Assembly: GCA_964472305.1 (NCBI GenBank)
Contig: CAYYJR010000001.1
Location: 1 to 64,000, forward strand
From: CAYYJR01 sp964472305
Lineage (GTDB): Bacteria; Armatimonadota; Hebobacteria; CAIYQO01
Direction of reading: 5' to 3'
DNA: 64,000 nucleotides
This document shows, piece by piece, positions 35,298 to 43,098 of the stretch (the first letter of the stretch is position 1; every line of letters begins with the position of its first letter). The notes under the pieces were generated by a model. The model ran no database searches. It saw nothing but the letters and a program-made list of their open reading frames with translations, and was not told where the DNA came from. A program made the translations under genes and the position numbers.

Positions 35298-35663
35298 TTA
35301 TACCCGCTTCCGCTCTTTGATACGCGTCGCGCGGGCGCCGATGCGACTGCGCAGATAGTAGAGGCGCGCTCGGCGAACCTTGCCCAGGCGGATGACTTCA
35401 ATTTTCTGGATCATCGGCGAATGCACCAGGAAGATGCGCTCGACGCCGATACTGTGGGTGACGCGCCGCAGAGTGAATCGCTCGTTGAGTTGTCCGGACT
35501 GGTGGCGGATGACGACGCCTTCGAAGAGCTGGATGCGTTCGCGGGCGCCTTCGCGCACCTTCAGGTGGACGCGCAGGCTGTCGCCGGTGCGGAATGTCGG
35601 GCGATCCGGCTGCATCTGCTCTGCTTCCAGTTCGCGAATCAGGTCAAAATTTACGCGTTTCAT
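35298..35663 (-). CDS. rplS: 50S ribosomal protein L19
   Basis: A 121-residue L19, located at the interface of the 30S and 50S subunits. Conserved segments include FRTGDSLRVHLKVREGARERIQLFEGVVI, RRVTHSIGVERIFLVHSP and KVRRARLYYLRSRIGARATRIKERK. ATG has GGGAG eight bases upstream. It starts one base after the trmD stop codon, so the two are translated from one mRNA. Confidence 0.97.
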   Translation of the reverse strand: MKRVNFDLIRELEAEQMQPDRPTFRTGDSLRVHLKVREGARERIQLFEGVVIRHQSGQLNERFTLRRVTHSIGVERIFLVHSPMIQKIEVIRLGKVRRARLYYLRSRIGARATRIKERKRV

Positions 35664-35664
35664 G

Positions 35665-36501
35665 TTATGTACTCCCGGCCGAGCGGTCGACGTTAGTTTC
35701 CCCCTGCCGACATGCAGCCTTCAGACGATCCAGGATTTGTCGATCTTCCGCCGTTAACGGTGCCGTCGCCAACAGGTCGGGCCGCCGTTCCAGCGTTCGG
35801 CGCAGGGATTCCTCCCGGCGCCAGCGCCTGATCGCCTCGTGATGACCGGAGAGAAGGACCTCCGGCACCGCCCAATCCCGGAAAACCGGGGGGCGGGTAT
35901 AGTGCGGGTACTCCAGGAGCCCCGTCACAAAACTTTCGGTTTCCGCGGCGTCCTCGCCGCCCAGTACGCCGGGCAGCAACCGTGCCACCGCGTCGATGAC
36001 CACCAGCGCCGGCAACTCGCCGCCGGTCAGCACGTAATCGCCGATCGAAATCTCGCGCTGCGCCAGGTGCGCATGCACGCGCTCGTCGATTGCCTCGTAG
36101 CGCCCGCACACCAGAATCAGGTGATCGTACCCCGCCGCCAACTCGGCGGCTATTGCCTGCGAGAATCGCTCGCCGGTGGGGCTCATCACCACCACCAGTT
36201 CGCGCGAACCGCCTTCGCGCACGGCTTCCACCGCGGCGAAGATCGGCTCAGGTTTCATCACCATCCCGACGCCCCCGCCGTAGGGGTAATCATCGGTAAT
36301 ATGATGCTTATCCGTCGTGAACGCCCGCACCTGGTGCGCGCGGCACTGCAGCAAGCCGGCCTGTTGCGCCCGCCCCAGCATGCTCTCCGCCCAATAGGCA
36401 TCGAATACTTGCGGCAACAGCGTAACCACGTCCACGCGCAACGGCGTCTGTGCTGCCATGGCGCCTGCGTCCGTTGCGCCGGACTCGATCTGCTCGTCCA
36501 T
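35665..36501 (-). CDS. trmD: tRNA (guanine-N1)-methyltransferase
   Basis: A 278-residue TrmD, which makes m1G37 next to the anticodon and prevents frameshifting. The trefoil-knot SAM site is visible: DDYPYGGGVGMVMKPEPIF near residue 70, MSPTGERFSQ, LVCGRYEAIDERV and DYVLTGGELPALVVIDAVARLLPGVLG. The GGEDAAETESFVTGLLEYPHYTRP loop includes the catalytic Asp region. About 20 residues precede the usual N-terminus. The ATG at 36501 sits 35 bases after the ilvE stop codon and the gene ends one base before rplS. Confidence 0.96.
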   Translation of the reverse strand: MDEQIESGATDAGAMAAQTPLRVDVVTLLPQVFDAYWAESMLGRAQQAGLLQCRAHQVRAFTTDKHHITDDYPYGGGVGMVMKPEPIFAAVEAVREGGSRELVVVMSPTGERFSQAIAAELAAGYDHLILVCGRYEAIDERVHAHLAQREISIGDYVLTGGELPALVVIDAVARLLPGVLGGEDAAETESFVTGLLEYPHYTRPPVFRDWAVPEVLLSGHHEAIRRWRREESLRRTLERRPDLLATAPLTAEDRQILDRLKAACRQGETNVDRSAGST

Positions 36502-36536
36502 GCGGACTCTTCTTTCCCCGGCTGCCCGCGGCGCCG

Positions 36537-37574
36537 CTACACGCCGGTGGCGATGGGACTGTTGTCCACCTCGACCAACCACTCGTGGGTATCCGTGATC
36601 TCGCCGTACTGGATGCCCTGAAGCTGCTTATACAGCCGAGTAAGCACCTCACCGGCTACATCGGGCTGCCCGAAGCGGAACACGCGGTCGTGATAATGCA
36701 GGGCATGCACCGGAGTAATCACCGACGCGGTGCCGCACGACCCCACTTCACTGAACTGATCCAGTGTATCCAGCGGGATTTGCGTGCGCGTCACGGTCAA
36801 CCCCAGGTCAGCCGCGAGCACCTGCAAACTATTGTTGGTAATGCTCTGCAGAATGGACGACGAATCGGGTGTCTGATATTCGCCCGCCGGGGTGATGCCG
36901 ATGAAGTTCGACGTGCCGAACTCGTCCACGTATTTATGCTCGCGCGGGTCGGTGAATAGCACGATGGGGAATCCCTTCTCGTGCGCCAGTTGGTCGGGGC
37001 GCAGGCTGGCGGCATAGTTGCCGGCCATTTTTGCGCGTCCGGTGCCTTGCGGTGCGGCACGGTCATATTCGTCGATAATGATCGCTTCCACCGGCTTGAA
37101 TCCGTCCTTGTAATATGGACCCACCGGGGTGACCAGCACCAGAAAGGTGTATGTGGAGGACGGCTTGATGCCCACCGTCGGTTCGGTGCCGACCAGCAGG
37201 GGGCGCACGTAGAGACTGGCCCCGCTGCCATACGGCGGCACGAACGCGCGGTTCAGCTTCACCGCCTGAATGCAGGCATCGAGAAACATCGCCTCCGACG
37301 GTCCCTCCATGCATAGGCGTTCGGCGGAGAGGCGGAGCCGTTCCGCGTTCTGATCAGGTCGAAAGAGAACGATGCGATTGTCGCGCGTATTGAAAGCTTT
37401 CAATCCTTCGAAAATCGCCTGGCCGTAATGCAGGCAGTTGGCGGCAATGTGCATCTGCAGGAAAGGTTCCGTCTTGATTTCCAGCGGCCCCCATGCACCT
37501 TCCGCATAATCGGCCTGGATATAGCCGTTCGTCGGCAGATATTTAAATCCGAGTTGTGCCCAATCCAGCGTCAT
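36537..37574 (-). CDS. ilvE: Branched-chain amino acid aminotransferase
   Basis: A 345-residue fold-type IV PLP transaminase that makes leucine, isoleucine and valine from their keto acids. GQAIFEGLKAFNTRDNRIVLFRPDQNAERL near residue 50 and the PLP Lys in GTGRAKMAGNYAASL near 195 are diagnostic. EFGTSNFIGI, TRTQIPLDTLDQFSEVGSCGTASVITPV and the final GDITD-like GEITDTHEW follow the long (eukaryote-like/IlvE II) form. The ATG at 37574 has a run of six G residues upstream. The gene is inserted between rimM and trmD within the ribosomal operon, an unusual place for it. Confidence 0.93.
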   Translation of the reverse strand: MTLDWAQLGFKYLPTNGYIQADYAEGAWGPLEIKTEPFLQMHIAANCLHYGQAIFEGLKAFNTRDNRIVLFRPDQNAERLRLSAERLCMEGPSEAMFLDACIQAVKLNRAFVPPYGSGASLYVRPLLVGTEPTVGIKPSSTYTFLVLVTPVGPYYKDGFKPVEAIIIDEYDRAAPQGTGRAKMAGNYAASLRPDQLAHEKGFPIVLFTDPREHKYVDEFGTSNFIGITPAGEYQTPDSSSILQSITNNSLQVLAADLGLTVTRTQIPLDTLDQFSEVGSCGTASVITPVHALHYHDRVFRFGQPDVAGEVLTRLYKQLQGIQYGEITDTHEWLVEVDNSPIATGV

Positions 37575-37606
37575 CACACCCCCCTGTGCTCCGTCCGCAT
37601 CGATCA

Positions 37607-38128
37607 TCAATGCCCCGGATCGTTTTTTTTGAGCCCGGGGCGGGCTTCCACGATCATTCGCCCGTGCGCAAGGTCGATTTCACGCACGAATTCTTTCACC
37701 GCGGGGATCAATGCCAATGGCGTTTCATACACGTCGTTGGCGCCCGTCGGCCAGATGGTCGTAATCGGGCCCAGCGATTCTCCCGTGGTGGTTACCACCT
37801 CTAACCCCAACAGTTGGTGGTGATAATATTCATCCTCGCCCAGCGGAACCGACCAGGACTTGGGGATCATCAACCGCGTGCCGCGCAGCCCCTCGGCGGC
37901 TTCGCGCGTTTCCACGCCTTCCAGCTTGAGGATGATCACCCGTCCCTGCTGGCGCACCATTTCGATGCGGGTTACCCGTACCGGCCTGGTGCCACTCTGG
38001 AGACCGATCTCCTTCAGCAGCAGGAAACGTTCCGGGAAGTCGGTGTGCGGAAATACCCGCACCTCACCCCGCAATCCTTGCGGCGCGGTAATCTCGCCGA
38101 TCAGCAGGTCCCACGGTTCGTTACTCAC
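37607..38128 (-). CDS. rimM: 16S rRNA processing/ribosome maturation factor RimM
   Basis: A 173-residue RimM, which helps assemble the 30S head around S19. The N-terminal domain has LLIGEITAPQGLRGEVRVFPHTDFPERF, and the C-terminal PRC-barrel domain has DEYYHHQLLGLEVVTTTGESLGPI and NDVYETPLALIPAVKEFVREID. Start is GTG, overlapping the upstream ylqD gene by eight bases, so translation is coupled. A run of eight A residues in the mRNA codes for the LKKN segment near the C-terminus. Confidence 0.94.
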   Translation of the reverse strand: MSNEPWDLLIGEITAPQGLRGEVRVFPHTDFPERFLLLKEIGLQSGTRPVRVTRIEMVRQQGRVIILKLEGVETREAAEGLRGTRLMIPKSWSVPLGEDEYYHHQLLGLEVVTTTGESLGPITTIWPTGANDVYETPLALIPAVKEFVREIDLAHGRMIVEARPGLKKNDPGH

Positions 38129-38594
38129 CGGGTCGGAGAATTTGCTGCTGCGGCGGGAAGATGACCTCTCCCGGAGTCAACTCCTGCGTGCGAATTTCAA
38201 TCACCAGACCGTCTTTCACTACGAGTTGCTGTCCGGCGAGTTGCTCATACAGATTGGTGCCGATGGTGATATCCACCAGGCCTTCGACCGTTCCGCGCGG
38301 GTATTCGGAACCGATGACCAGTTGTGTAATCTCTTCCGAACGCTCTTGCAGCTCGCGCTTAATCGCTTCCAGCCGGCGCTTTTCCGCGTCGATTTGCTGG
38401 CGAGCAGCCATGGCGCGGTTCAGGTCGGCGCGTTGCAACTCGGCCAGCGCGTGACGCGCGCGAAAGTCGAACTGGTCGATCTGTCGCTGCACGTCCTCGG
38501 AAGCCGCGGTATATTCTTCCATCAGGCGTGCCTTCAACTCTTCCGTGACGATGAAAATCAGGCCCACTTCCTGGCGTAAATGCAATGTCGTCAT
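38121..38594 (-). CDS. ylqD: YlqD-like protein
   Basis: A 157-residue protein with an N-terminal short beta segment, a long charged helix (residues 20-90, coiled-coil-like, FRARHALAELQRADLNRAMAARQQ) and a C-terminal beta part (GTVEGLVDITIGTNLYEQL ... VVKDGLVIEIR). This architecture and its place between the KH-domain gene and rimM match YlqD of Bacillus. The function is unknown. ATG has AGGAT upstream. Confidence 0.82.
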   Translation of the reverse strand: MTTLHLRQEVGLIFIVTEELKARLMEEYTAASEDVQRQIDQFDFRARHALAELQRADLNRAMAARQQIDAEKRRLEAIKRELQERSEEITQLVIGSEYPRGTVEGLVDITIGTNLYEQLAGQQLVVKDGLVIEIRTQELTPGEVIFPPQQQILRPGE

Positions 38595-38615
38595 ACGATA
38601 TCCTTCGACCGCGCG

Positions 38616-38864
38616 TCAGCGCGCGGACTGGCGGTTGAAATTGAAATCCACCCAGATCGCCTTGTCGTGCAGGCCGCCGGCGGCGCGCAATAAAATGCGC
38701 AGGGCGTTGGCGATGCGTCCGCCTTTGCCGATCACCTTGCCCATATCATCTCCATCAACGAGTACCATGTAGGCGACGTTTTTTTGTCCGATGGACTCGC
38801 GAATCACGATTTTTTCCGGATGATCGGCCAGGGAAGCCACCAGGTAATGCAACAACTCTTTCAC
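38616..38864 (-). CDS. khpA: KH-domain RNA-binding protein (KhpA/YlqC)
   Basis: An 82-residue single KH-domain protein. The RNA-binding GxxG loop is seen in GKVIGKGGRIANALRILLRAA. KhpA proteins bind RNA, often with KhpB, and affect cell size and translation in Gram-positive bacteria. Start is GTG with AAGGAG seven bases upstream. It lies between rpsP and ylqD as in Bacillus. Confidence 0.94.
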   Translation of the reverse strand: MKELLHYLVASLADHPEKIVIRESIGQKNVAYMVLVDGDDMGKVIGKGGRIANALRILLRAAGGLHDKAIWVDFNFNRQSAR

Positions 38865-38954
38865 GGCTCACTCCTTCCGGATGCCCACGAGAATGCGATG
38901 CGCCGGGAATCCGCCACGCGCGATTCCCGGCTGCAATACTGTCGTCCGTTTCCG

Positions 38955-39446
38955 CTATTCGGCGGGCGTTTTCGCCGGTTCCTCCGCCGGGGTTTCCACG
39001 GCGGGCGCTTCTTCCGCGACGGGCGCGGCTTCTTCGGCGGTCGGCGCGGCTTCTTCGGCCGGCGTCTCTTCGGCGGTCGGCTCGGTTTCTTCAGCCGGCG
39101 TCTCTTCGGCGGCGGGCACAGCTTCTTCCGTCGGTATCGCTGCCACGACTGGCGCTTCTTCCACCGGTGCGGGGACTTCCGGCATCGGCTCGCCAGTGAA
39201 CTCCGACCACACGCCCTTCTTTACCAGCATGCGCTGCACGGGGTCGGATGGCTGGGCGCCCTGGCGCAACCAGTAGAGCGCGCGCTCGTTATCCAGGCCG
39301 ATGGTGGCCGGATCGGTCAGCGGATTGTAATAGCCGATGATCTCAATGAAGCGCCCATCGCGCGGGGCGCGCGAATCGGCGATTACGATCCGGTACGCCG
39401 GTTGTTTTTTTGCGCCGACACGGCGCAAGCGAATTTTCACTGCCAC
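38955..39446 (-). CDS. rpsP: 30S ribosomal protein S16 with long acidic tail
   Basis: The first 85 residues are a normal S16 (MAVKIRLRRVGAKKQPAYRI, FIEIIGYYNPLTDPATIGLD, ALYWLRQGAQPSDPVQRML), a primary assembly protein of the 30S body. It continues for about 75 residues as an Ala/Glu/Pro/Thr tail made of near repeats of AEETPAEE, giving 163 residues in place of the usual 80-90. The tail is acidic and probably disordered. Start is GTG. Genes on both sides belong to the conserved ffh-rpsP-khpA order. Confidence 0.93.
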   Translation of the reverse strand: MAVKIRLRRVGAKKQPAYRIVIADSRAPRDGRFIEIIGYYNPLTDPATIGLDNERALYWLRQGAQPSDPVQRMLVKKGVWSEFTGEPMPEVPAPVEEAPVVAAIPTEEAVPAAEETPAEETEPTAEETPAEEAAPTAEEAAPVAEEAPAVETPAEEPAKTPAE

Positions 39447-39561
39447 GGTGGTGTCATCTCCTCGTCAATAATCTGCGGGGTGGCTCCCCGCGCCCAACAC
39501 GATCCGGAATGGACCGGCCGGCATCCGTTGCGATCCGCGACGCCGCGTATACGACGTCGAC

Positions 39562-40902
39562 TCAAAATGAAAACGGCAGCTTCATTTTACCGAACTTGCC
39601 GCCCTTTTCCGCCTGGGCGAACTGGCCGAAAAGCTCCCGCATTTGCTCGAACTGTTTCAGCAACTGATTCACGTCCTGAATGGACGTGCCGCTGCCGGTG
39701 GCGATACGCCGTCGCCGACTACCCCGGATTACGTCCGGGTTGCGGCGCTCTTCCATCGTCATGGACGACAGAATGGCGCGCATATGCACCATTTTCTTCT
39801 GGTCGATCTCGATCGGACCCTGCGCCTTCAGGCGTCCGAAGCCGGGTACCATGTCCAGCAACTGGTCGAGCGGTCCCATTTTCGTCAGCTGGTCAAGCTG
39901 CTGGGCAAAATCCTCAAGGTCGAAGGTGCGCGCGCGCAGCTTTTTCTCCAACTTGGCGGCGTCCTCGGCATCGATCGTCGATTCCACCCGCTCAATCAAC
40001 GACAGCACGTCGCCCATGCCCAGAATGCGCGAGGCCAGCCGGTCGGGATGAAAGACCTCCAGCGCATCGTATTTTTCGCCCACGCCAAACAGGCGAATCG
40101 GCTTGCCGGTCACCTGGCGCACGGACAGCGCGGCGCCACCGCGGGTATCGCCATCCATTTTGGTCAGGATGAACCCGGTCACATCCAGCCGCGCATGGAA
40201 CTGCTCGGCTACGTTCACCGCGTCTTGCCCGGTCATTGCGTCCAGCACCAGCAGCACTTCCTGCGGCGGGACGGCATCACGCATGGCGGCGACTTCCGCC
40301 ATTAATTCGTCATTCACATGCAGGCGTCCGGCAGTGTCCACGATGACATGGGTGAAGCCGTTTTCCCGCGCATGCACGAACGCGGCCTTCACGATATCCA
40401 CCGGCGAGACGCGGGTGCCCAACTGGAAGACCGGCGTGTGCACCGCCTCGCCCACCACTTGCAACTGCTGGATAGCGGCTGGACGCGCGATGTCAGTAGC
40501 CACCAGCAGCGGCTTCAGGCCTTGCTTGCGCAGGTGTGCCGCCAACTTGCCGCAGGTCGTGGTCTTGCCGCCGCCTTGCAACCCCACCACCAGGTAGACG
40601 GTGGGCGGTTTGGCCGCGGTCGCCAGCGGGCCGCCGTTGTCGCCCAACAGTGCGATGAGTTCGTCGTGGACGATCTTCACCACCTGCTGGGAGGCATTTA
40701 ATCCCGACAGCACATCCTGGCCGACGGCGCGCTCCTTGATGCGGGCCACGAACTCCTTGACGACGCGATAATTCACGTCGGCTTCCAGGAGCGCGAGCCG
40801 AATCTGGCGCGTCGCTTCCAGCACATCCACTTCCGTCAGCCGGCCTTTTTTCCCCAGCTGCTGGAAGAGTTGTTGTAATCGTTCGGTCAGTCCTTCGAAC
40901 AT
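39562..40902 (-). CDS. ffh: Signal recognition particle GTPase Ffh
   Basis: A 446-residue SRP54 homologue that binds signal peptides of nascent membrane proteins and 4.5S RNA. The NG domain has the P-loop GLQGGGKTTTCGKLAAHL near residue 105, DTAGRLHVNDELM near 190 and TKMDGDTRGGAALSV near 250. The Met-rich M domain from about 320 includes GRLKAQGPIEIDQKKMVHMRAILSSMT and RGSRRRRIATGSG. An ATG nine codons upstream is possible; neither has a strong ribosome binding site. This is the first gene of the twelve-gene minus-strand operon ending at 31220. Confidence 0.97.
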   Translation of the reverse strand: MFEGLTERLQQLFQQLGKKGRLTEVDVLEATRQIRLALLEADVNYRVVKEFVARIKERAVGQDVLSGLNASQQVVKIVHDELIALLGDNGGPLATAAKPPTVYLVVGLQGGGKTTTCGKLAAHLRKQGLKPLLVATDIARPAAIQQLQVVGEAVHTPVFQLGTRVSPVDIVKAAFVHARENGFTHVIVDTAGRLHVNDELMAEVAAMRDAVPPQEVLLVLDAMTGQDAVNVAEQFHARLDVTGFILTKMDGDTRGGAALSVRQVTGKPIRLFGVGEKYDALEVFHPDRLASRILGMGDVLSLIERVESTIDAEDAAKLEKKLRARTFDLEDFAQQLDQLTKMGPLDQLLDMVPGFGRLKAQGPIEIDQKKMVHMRAILSSMTMEERRNPDVIRGSRRRRIATGSGTSIQDVNQLLKQFEQMRELFGQFAQAEKGGKFGKMKLPFSF

Positions 40903-40970
40903 CGTACCGGTCTCGCCGATCCTCTCCACCCCCGCGCCGCGAGCGTGGCCGCGTGCTGAGGGCAGTGGTC

Positions 40971-41000
40971 AGTATACCAACCCGGTATGATACCTGTCAA
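40971..41000 (-). promoter_or_regulatory. Promoter of the ffh-rpsP-trmD-rplS operon
   Basis: On the minus strand consensus TTGACA and TATACT are separated by 18 bases. The predicted transcription start is about 60 bases before the ffh ATG. Confidence 0.85.
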
Positions 41001-41011
41001 AGAACAATCGC

Positions 41012-41068
41012 CCACGCAAAGACGCGAAGTCGCACAGGCAGCGCGTTAGTCTTCGCGTCTTTGCGTGG
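41012..41068. repeat. Perfect 18-bp inverted repeat between rplL and ffh
   Basis: CCACGCAAAGACGCGAAG (41012-41029) is matched exactly by its reverse complement (41051-41068) with a 21-base spacer. It starts 26 bases beyond the rplL stop codon and ends just before the ffh promoter. It may serve as the rplL terminator, and the GCAAAGACGCGAAG core resembles intergenic palindromes common in environmental genomes. No U-tract follows. Confidence 0.85.
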
Positions 41069-41094
41069 TGCCGGAATCGGGCAGGACGTCGAAG

Positions 41095-41481
41095 TTATTT
41101 CACTTCGGCGGTGGCGCCACCCTCTTCGAGCTTCTTCTTGATGTCCGCAGCCTCTTCCTTGGGCACGCCTTCCTTGATCGGCTTGGGCGCGCTCTCGACC
41201 AGGTCCTTGGCTTCCTTCAGACCGAGCGAGGTGATCTCGCGGACGACCTTAATGACGTTGATCTTCTTGGCGGCATCGAAGCCGGTGAGGATCACGTCGA
41301 AGTTCACCTTCTCTTCCACTTCTTCGGCCGGGGCGGCGGCAGCGGCGGCCGGGGCGGCGACGGCGGCGGCCATCGGGGTGACGCCCCACTTGTCCTGCAT
41401 CGTCTTGTACAGGGTGACCAGTTCGAGCGTATTCAGCTCTTCAACGGCCGCAATGATTTCGTCAATGCTCATCTTTGCCAT
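41095..41481 (-). CDS. rplL: 50S ribosomal protein L7/L12
   Basis: A 128-residue stalk protein that recruits translation GTPases. The N-terminal dimerisation domain (IDEIIAAVEELNTLELVTLYKTMQDKWGV), an Ala-rich hinge, and the C-terminal domain (EKVNFDVILTGFDAAKKINVIKVVREITSLGLKEAKDLVE) are all typical. ATG at 41481 has AAGGAG six bases upstream. It follows rplJ by 77 bases. Confidence 0.97.
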   Translation of the reverse strand: MAKMSIDEIIAAVEELNTLELVTLYKTMQDKWGVTPMAAAVAAPAAAAAAPAEEVEEKVNFDVILTGFDAAKKINVIKVVREITSLGLKEAKDLVESAPKPIKEGVPKEEAADIKKKLEEGGATAEVK

Positions 41482-41558
41482 GTAAGTCTCCTTCATTACT
41501 TTATGCGGTGATGCACCGCAACAGCAGTTTGATCGCGCGGGCCTGCCGCGCAGTGATA

Positions 41559-42095
41559 CTACGCGGCGGCTTCGCCGCCCATCTTCTGACTGTACGCCTC
41601 GATGGTGCCGACCAGGTTTTGCAACATGGCGCCCATCACGCCGACCAGATTAGCTACCGGTGCCTGGATTGTCCCGACGACGCTCCCCAGAATCTCAGGT
41701 TTCGGCGGCAGGGTCGCCAGGGTGCTGACATCGGCAGCGCTTAGCACGCTGTTGCCTAGCAGTCCACCCTTCACTTGCGGCAGATCCTTGCGCAACTCTT
41801 TTACGAACGCGGCGAGGATCTTGGTGGTTTCCACCGGATCGCCTTCGGCGAAAATGATCGCGGATGGCCCTTCCAGAATGGCGTCCATTTCCGGCAGGTT
41901 CCGGTTAGCGAGCGCGATTTTGAACAGGGTGTTCTTGACCACCTGGTACTGTGCGCCGGCCGGGCGCAGCCGTTTGCGCAGCATGGTTATCTGCTCTACG
42001 GTCAGGCCCCGGTAATCGGTGACGATGGCGCCCTGAGTGCGGCCGAGACTGTCGGTGAGTTCGGCGATGGTCGCTTCCTTCGCGGGTGTTGGCAC
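41559..42095 (-). CDS. rplJ: 50S ribosomal protein L10
   Basis: A 178-residue L10, which anchors the L7/L12 dimers to 23S rRNA. AIVTDYRGLTVEQITMLRKRLRPAGAQYQVVKNTL near residue 25 is the rRNA-binding core, and the long C-terminal helix (VANLVGVMGAMLQNLVGTIEAYSQK) binds L7/L12. The start is GTG with AAAGGAGGT upstream; the in-frame sequence further upstream overlaps the regulatory leader and is not coding. Expression should be controlled by L10 binding to its leader. Confidence 0.96.
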   Translation of the reverse strand: MPTPAKEATIAELTDSLGRTQGAIVTDYRGLTVEQITMLRKRLRPAGAQYQVVKNTLFKIALANRNLPEMDAILEGPSAIIFAEGDPVETTKILAAFVKELRKDLPQVKGGLLGNSVLSAADVSTLATLPPKPEILGSVVGTIQAPVANLVGVMGAMLQNLVGTIEAYSQKMGGEAAA

Positions 42096-42138
42096 AGTTG
42101 TCACCTCCTTTATCGTAAGATGGCCTCCCGCCCGGCAT

Positions 42139-42172
42139 AAAAAAACGCCGCTGACTTCATGAGACAGCGGCG
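42139..42172 (-). terminator. Intrinsic terminator/attenuator in the rplJ leader
   Basis: On the minus strand an eight-pair stem (CGCCGCTG / CAGCGGCG) is followed by seven T residues. It lies between the promoter and the rplJ start, 44 bases before the GTG, so it can only act as an attenuator of rplJL. Confidence 0.85.
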
Positions 42173-42282
42173 AGCAGGCAGCACAGCAAGCCACGCACGA
42201 GCGCGGCATGTTGCTCCAACCTCGGCAGGCGGCCTACAGGCCTTATGCGCACGGCACCTGCTGTCTCCGGCGGGTCAAACCG
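42173..42282 (-). ncRNA. L10 leader of the rplJL mRNA
   Basis: The transcribed leader contains the typical L10-binding elements in order: GGAGACAGCAGGTG, a small hairpin GGCCTGTAGGCC, and GCCTGCCGAGGTTG. In other bacteria the L10(L12)4 complex binds this fold and represses the operon. Here the L10-binding part ends directly before the intrinsic terminator. Assignment rests on recognisable sequence blocks, not on a covariance search. Confidence 0.75.
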
Positions 42283-42288
42283 AGGCAC

Positions 42289-42317
42289 AGTATACCGACG
42301 CGCGAACGATGTGTCAA
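42289..42317 (-). promoter_or_regulatory. Promoter of rplJ-rplL
   Basis: On the minus strand TTGACA and TATACT are separated by 17 bases. The predicted start gives a leader of about 187 bases. Confidence 0.88.
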
Positions 42318-42403
42318 GGTATGGCGGTAAAATGCGCAGGAAGAGCTGACGAGTCAACAACCGGCGCGTTCCTGGGTGGTCGGGCATACGTCGGCGTATT
42401 CCG

Positions 42404-42412
42404 TGGTATAAT
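42404..42412 (+). promoter_or_regulatory. Extended -10 promoter of the YdcF-like gene
   Basis: TGGTATAAT is a perfect extended -10 element. The predicted start is about 18 bases before the GTG codon. No good -35 hexamer is present. Confidence 0.65.
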
Positions 42413-42436
42413 GCCGCCACGGAAAGCGAGAACGGG

Positions 42437-43048
42437 GTGGGCAAATCACGCGCGCATAAGCGACGACTGCATGGCATACGGGTGTTGGTCTTGCTGACCG
42501 TGCTGGGCATCGTCTATTTGCTGTCGCTCGCGGCGCGCATTTATCTGGATGGCCAGCGCGATGAGGAACGCGCGGCGGACGTCATCCTGGTACTCGGTTC
42601 CGCGCAGTATGACGGGCGCCCGTCGCCGGTGCTGCAGGCACGGCTGGATCACGCGCTGACGCTCTACGCGCGGGGATATGCACCGTATCTGCTGTTCACC
42701 GGGGGCAAGCAACCGGCCGACCGCTTCACCGAAGCCGATACGGGTCGGCGGTATGCCATCGCGCACGGGGTGCCACCCAGCGCGATCTTCGTCGAACCCG
42801 CGGGGCGCACCACCTGGCAGAGCATGCAGGCGTCTACCGCCATTCTGCGTCGCGAGGGATTGCGCACGGTGATTCTGGTCAGCGATCCGTTCCATGCCTT
42901 TCGCCTGCGGCGCATGGCGCGCGATTTGCACATGCAGGCGGTAGTCAGCCCCGCCGCGCACAGCCGCGTCCGCAGCTTTGCGAAGCAGGCGGCGGCAATC
43001 GTTCGGGAAATGGAAAAATACGTCGTCTACCGGTGCTTCGGATTCTGA
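42437..43048 (+). CDS. YdcF/SanA-like DUF218 membrane protein
   Basis: A 203-residue protein with one N-terminal membrane helix (LVLLTVLGIVYLLSLAA) and a DUF218 domain. The domain shows ADVILVLGSAQYDGRPSPVLQARLDHALTLYARGYAPYLLFTGG, GVPPSAIFVEPAGRTTWQSM and SDPFHAFRLRRMARDL, the family's conserved blocks. DUF218 proteins such as SanA and ElyC affect envelope and peptidoglycan precursor homeostasis in E. coli; the reaction is not settled. Start is GTG with a weak ribosome binding site. It is divergent from rplJ and precedes the EIIC gene by 50 bases. Confidence 0.85.
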   Translation: MGKSRAHKRRLHGIRVLVLLTVLGIVYLLSLAARIYLDGQRDEERAADVILVLGSAQYDGRPSPVLQARLDHALTLYARGYAPYLLFTGGKQPADRFTEADTGRRYAIAHGVPPSAIFVEPAGRTTWQSMQASTAILRREGLRTVILVSDPFHAFRLRRMARDLHMQAVVSPAAHSRVRSFAKQAAAIVREMEKYVVYRCFGF

Positions 43049-43098
43049 AGCCCCGCACGGCACGAACCGTTCGGTCATATCCTTGAGGAGCCGTCATA

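Noticed and set aside
37621..37632. Run of eight T/A residues in rimM as a programmed frameshift site
   Set aside because: It lies a few codons from the normal end of the gene, and neither alternative frame gives a meaningful extension.
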